Shown here piece after piece: positions 61,612 through 64,000 of a DNA stretch of 64,000 bases. The DNA comes from an uncultured Prevotella sp. (GTDB taxonomy: Bacteria; Bacteroidota; Bacteroidia; Bacteroidales; Bacteroidaceae). A model generated the notes under the pieces. The model saw only the letters and a program-made list of their open reading frames with translations, searched no databases and was not told the origin of the DNA. The translations under genes and the position numbers were made by a program. The first letter of the stretch is position 1, and each line of letters begins with the position of its first letter. The stretch spans positions 7,352 to 71,351 of the forward strand of contig CAMPYJ010000009.1 of assembly GCA_946998205.1 (NCBI GenBank). Direction: 5' to 3'.

Positions 61612-63772
61612 TAATCCGTTTATACGTTTTCAGCGCCTCGTCTTTTACTGCTTGCGTATAACCGTTGCCATTGATGATGCGCTGGCATGCTGCCGAGATA
61701 AGTGGGCGTTGATAAGAATGCGTACGCCAACCCATGGCCTCCAGCAAAGCTATCTCAACCTGCTCATTCTTCTCTTGCTCGAGATAGCGCAACAAATCTG
61801 GAATCATGGCATGAATCATATAATTGCGCGTGAAGCGTATCAGCTGCAGCTTTTTCTTTACGGGAACGGTAGGATCCAAAATCTTCTGCGTGTCCTCAAC
61901 CCAGCGTTCTGAAGCATGATCGATGGCATTGTATATCAACGCACGGACAGAGTCCTTATGTATGTAGCACACTTCAGGTCGGTCAAACTGAAGTGCGAAC
62001 TCTTTCAGGAGCTGACCCTTGGGGAATACGGTCAACGAGTTGAGCGCGTTGAAATTGATTCGAGCTGACGTGGCATTGGCGATGGCAATGCTGATGAGCT
62101 GCGGAATGAGCCGCACGTCACCGCTCTTGCCCATCATCACCACGGCACAACGCTGCAACAGTTCGTAACTGTCGTTGGCAGCCAGCTGCAACAACTTGAT
62201 GAAATTGTCGTCTTTGTAATCACAAATGAGCGTAAAGGCTTGCATTCTGACGATATAAGAAGGCGAATTGCGGTAGATATTCAACAATTCGGCCGATGAC
62301 ATCGCCTTGAGCTGACAAAGAGCTTCCATAGCTAAGCACTGGCGTTCAGGCTGATCTGACTTGAGCAGTTTGCGCCATGCACCCTCTTTGTTCTCGCTCA
62401 CCAACCGGTCTACGTCCATGGCCTTGCCCTCAGTGGCGAACTTAAAGGTGGGGTCTCCAATGACATGCAGCTCCAAGTAATGGGCGTACTTCACGACATC
62501 ACCCACGCAACCGCCATCCGCGATCAGTCCAATGAGTTTGTCTGCCCATTTGTCTTGCAGCGCATTGACGCTGTTTGCGATACACACCACGGTGTTTCCG
62601 GGCTGGAAGACATACTCGTTGGCGATGCAGTCATTCAGATGAAACGATCCACAAAAGCAGGCATCAATCACCACGACAGGCGTGTTGGGGGTGAACCGGT
62701 ATACGCGGAAGTCTTCAAGATGCAGGTCGGCAGCGGCCTCATAGATAGAGTCCAGGCGAGCCAACGAGTCACTCTGCGCATGCAGAACCCACGAATCGGG
62801 CAGGTCAAACTTCTTCAAAAGGGCGGTAGACAATGAGTCGGCATTTTTATTGCGCTGCTTAGCGTGATAAATATGCTCCCTGAGATTGCGCATGATGAAG
62901 GTCTTGGCACTGGCTACCGTGTTGGGTAAGATCAGATTGTTGAGGTATTGGGTGTCAAAAGAACCGTGATGGTGCAGCATGGCAAGATCCATACCCTTGC
63001 GCATGAGCTCGCTCATCAGTCGCTCTTTCACGGGATTGACATCGTCGTGAGAGATATAACCAACTTGATGGGTGCGCCGTTTGAGCTGTGGAAAATGCTC
63101 GAAATAAGACATTTTCTCATCAATCCGGGCATCTTTGGAAGCCGAGATGTATCCATGTCCATCAAAATAGAACATGTTGTTCAGCTTTCTGTTCGTCCGT
63201 TTGAGTGCCACCAGCTTCTGAAGATAGGCCTTTAGCTTGGCATATCTACTGGTGCCACCTACGTCGGTTGGTCGTATTCTTCCCGTGTAAATGTTGGGTT
63301 GCAAGCGTTGAGAACCCTTTGCTGTGAGTGAGTAGTAATAATAAGGCGTACCCTCATCATGTCCCACAGACTTGAATTGCAAGGAGAAGTCGTCATAATA
63401 TCGGTCTGAAGGAACCGACGACTCCTGCCTGGGGTTAGTTTGATTCATCTTAAAGGCAGAGGTGAGATGCTGTGCGTCGCGTATCATAGGCACAGGAATG
63501 TCGCCCACGAAGACGGCTCCTACAATTGGGTCACGCTTCTGATAATAGAGTCTTTGAAGTGCGGTACGGATAGAATCGGGTATCCCCCAACGGTCAACAA
63601 CCATATAAACCTTGAGTCCATTGACTTGTTCTACGGCCTGTGCATAAGCCTTCAACTCAGCTTGGGCATATTGGTAACTTTTGGTATCAACCACAATGGC
63701 AAATCCACTCTTGGCCATACCATGCCCTACCAACACAAGCAGGCAGAGCGATATGATGATGATTCGTTTCAT
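61604..63772 (-). CDS. Gingipain-type (C25 family) cysteine peptidase with HEAT-like C-terminal repeats
   Basis: 722 residues. Signal peptide (RIIIISLCLLVLVGHGMA). The C25 fold is marked by GAVFVGDIPVPMIRDAQ, SDRYYDDFS, YTGRIRP, catalytic His269 in LHHHGSFDTQY and catalytic Cys372 in VVVIDACFCGSFHLNDC; the equivalent gingipain blocks are HGS and ACVNGDF. After about residue 440 the chain becomes helical repeats (SYELLQRCAVVMMGKSGDVR, NEQVEIALLEAMGW) resembling HEAT repeats. No type IX C-terminal domain is recognisable. The open frame extends to 63958, but the signal peptide begins at the ATG 63772, which is used. It heads the three-gene operon. Confidence 0.85.
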   Translation of the reverse strand: MKRIIIISLCLLVLVGHGMAKSGFAIVVDTKSYQYAQAELKAYAQAVEQVNGLKVYMVVDRWGIPDSIRTALQRLYYQKRDPIVGAVFVGDIPVPMIRDAQHLTSAFKMNQTNPRQESSVPSDRYYDDFSLQFKSVGHDEGTPYYYYSLTAKGSQRLQPNIYTGRIRPTDVGGTSRYAKLKAYLQKLVALKRTNRKLNNMFYFDGHGYISASKDARIDEKMSYFEHFPQLKRRTHQVGYISHDDVNPVKERLMSELMRKGMDLAMLHHHGSFDTQYLNNLILPNTVASAKTFIMRNLREHIYHAKQRNKNADSLSTALLKKFDLPDSWVLHAQSDSLARLDSIYEAAADLHLEDFRVYRFTPNTPVVVIDACFCGSFHLNDCIANEYVFQPGNTVVCIANSVNALQDKWADKLIGLIADGGCVGDVVKYAHYLELHVIGDPTFKFATEGKAMDVDRLVSENKEGAWRKLLKSDQPERQCLAMEALCQLKAMSSAELLNIYRNSPSYIVRMQAFTLICDYKDDNFIKLLQLAANDSYELLQRCAVVMMGKSGDVRLIPQLISIAIANATSARINFNALNSLTVFPKGQLLKEFALQFDRPEVCYIHKDSVRALIYNAIDHASERWVEDTQKILDPTVPVKKKLQLIRFTRNYMIHAMIPDLLRYLEQEKNEQVEIALLEAMGWRTHSYQRPLISAACQRIINGNGYTQAVKDEALKTYKRINE

Positions 63773-63823
63773 TTCAATGTTTTTTAGATGCCTTAATTCC
63801 GCAGCATAAATTCTTGTAAGAAC

Positions 63824-63862
63824 TCCAAGTGCCTGAGAAACAAAGTTCTCAAAACACTTGGA
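63824..63862. repeat. Hairpin upstream of the C25 gene, near the insertion-sequence edge
   Basis: TCCAAGTG (63824-63831) pairs with CACTTGGA (63855-63862) and the stem continues with CTGAGAA against TTCTCAA. It lies between the divergent C25 and transposase genes; it could be the terminal repeat region of the insertion sequence or a terminator blocking outside transcription. Confidence 0.5.
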
Positions 63863-63922
63863 TATGTCAGAAATTTCACCTATCTTAGTGCTACCAACAA
63901 AAAAAACAAATAAAATATCTGA

Positions 63923-64000
63923 CATGACAAAGGTAGCAATTAAACACGAGAATATCACTTCTTTCGGTGGAATTTATCACATTATGGACGTTTTCTCAAA
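63923..64000 (+). mobile_element. IS1380-type transposase gene, 5' part only
   Basis: The 26 codons before the window end read TKVAIKHENITSFGGIYHIM then DVFSK, the typical opening of IS1380-family transposases in Bacteroides and Prevotella. The gene continues beyond the window. The left end of the element is probably between 63785 and 63900, but I cannot place its terminal repeat exactly without the other end. Confidence 0.75.

Noticed and set aside
1..64000. CRISPR array, tRNA or rRNA genes
   Set aside because: No regularly spaced direct repeats and no cloverleaf or rRNA-like stretches were recognised on reading; a tRNAscan or Infernal run would be needed to exclude them formally.

Overview
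The window looks like a chromosomal segment of a Bacteroidota species, most likely Prevotellaceae. Four things point there. Several genes are preceded by the Bacteroidota promoter pattern (TTTG about 19-20 nt upstream of TAnnTTTG), and Shine-Dalgarno sequences are not obvious. The gene content is typical of the phylum: M28 glutaminyl cyclase, tandem OmpH/Skp genes next to BamA, DUF4294/DUF6089/DUF6242 proteins, FprA flavoprotein, a gingipain-type C25 peptidase and a HmuY-like lipoprotein. Lipoproteins and secreted proteins are abundant. The right edge enters an IS1380-type transposase gene. I saw no rRNA, tRNA or CRISPR array.

Layout. 1-4.2 kb: end of an FKBP isomerase, an Lrp/AsnC regulator overlapping a fused glutamine-amidotransferase/M19-dipeptidase gene, a fold-back (MITE-like) element, and a glutaminyl cyclase. 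4.3-9.4 kb: DUF4294 protein, a large helix-hairpin-helix/outer-membrane protein, then an AT-rich phosphoethanolamine transferase gene followed by two gene remnants; one is a second copy of the 3' end of the outer-membrane gene. 9.5-14.3 kb: a lipooligosaccharide cluster (two GT2, GT90, DUF5672, LpxL-type acyltransferase). 14.5-23.4 kb: secreted esterase, thioredoxin-fold lipoprotein lacking both catalytic cysteines, topA-aroK-speA, and an ECF sigma factor with its partner. 23.5-28.6 kb (minus strand): Ca2+-ATPase, HAD phosphatase, RibF and CPBP protease in one overlapping operon. 28.8-33.3 kb: hydrolase, orphan ABC ATPase, UPF1-like helicase, small helical protein. 33.4-38.2 kb: ribD, then prmC-recX-comF and pyrE-SRPBCC-Rieske-like lipoprotein. 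38.3-48.5 kb: BASS transporter, Fur regulator, dapB, two signal peptidase homologues (the second apparently inactive), WbqC, DUF3332, M16 peptidase, PfkB kinase, FprA flavoprotein. 49-59 kb (minus strand): sulfatase, then an envelope operon DUF6242-DUF6089-uppS-bamA-ompH-ompH-ompH-murI. 59.7-63.8 kb (minus strand): three overlapping genes for a C25 peptidase, a C1 peptidase and a short HmuY-like lipoprotein.

The most unusual items are the coupled C25/C1/HmuY-like operon, the single-chain gamma-glutamyl hydrolase plus dipeptidase under an Lrp regulator, the inserted or rearranged pEtN-transferase locus with a duplicated gene tail, the fold-back element, the inactive signal-peptidase paralogue, and several genes whose -7 box lies only 5-9 nt before the start codon, suggesting leaderless mRNAs.
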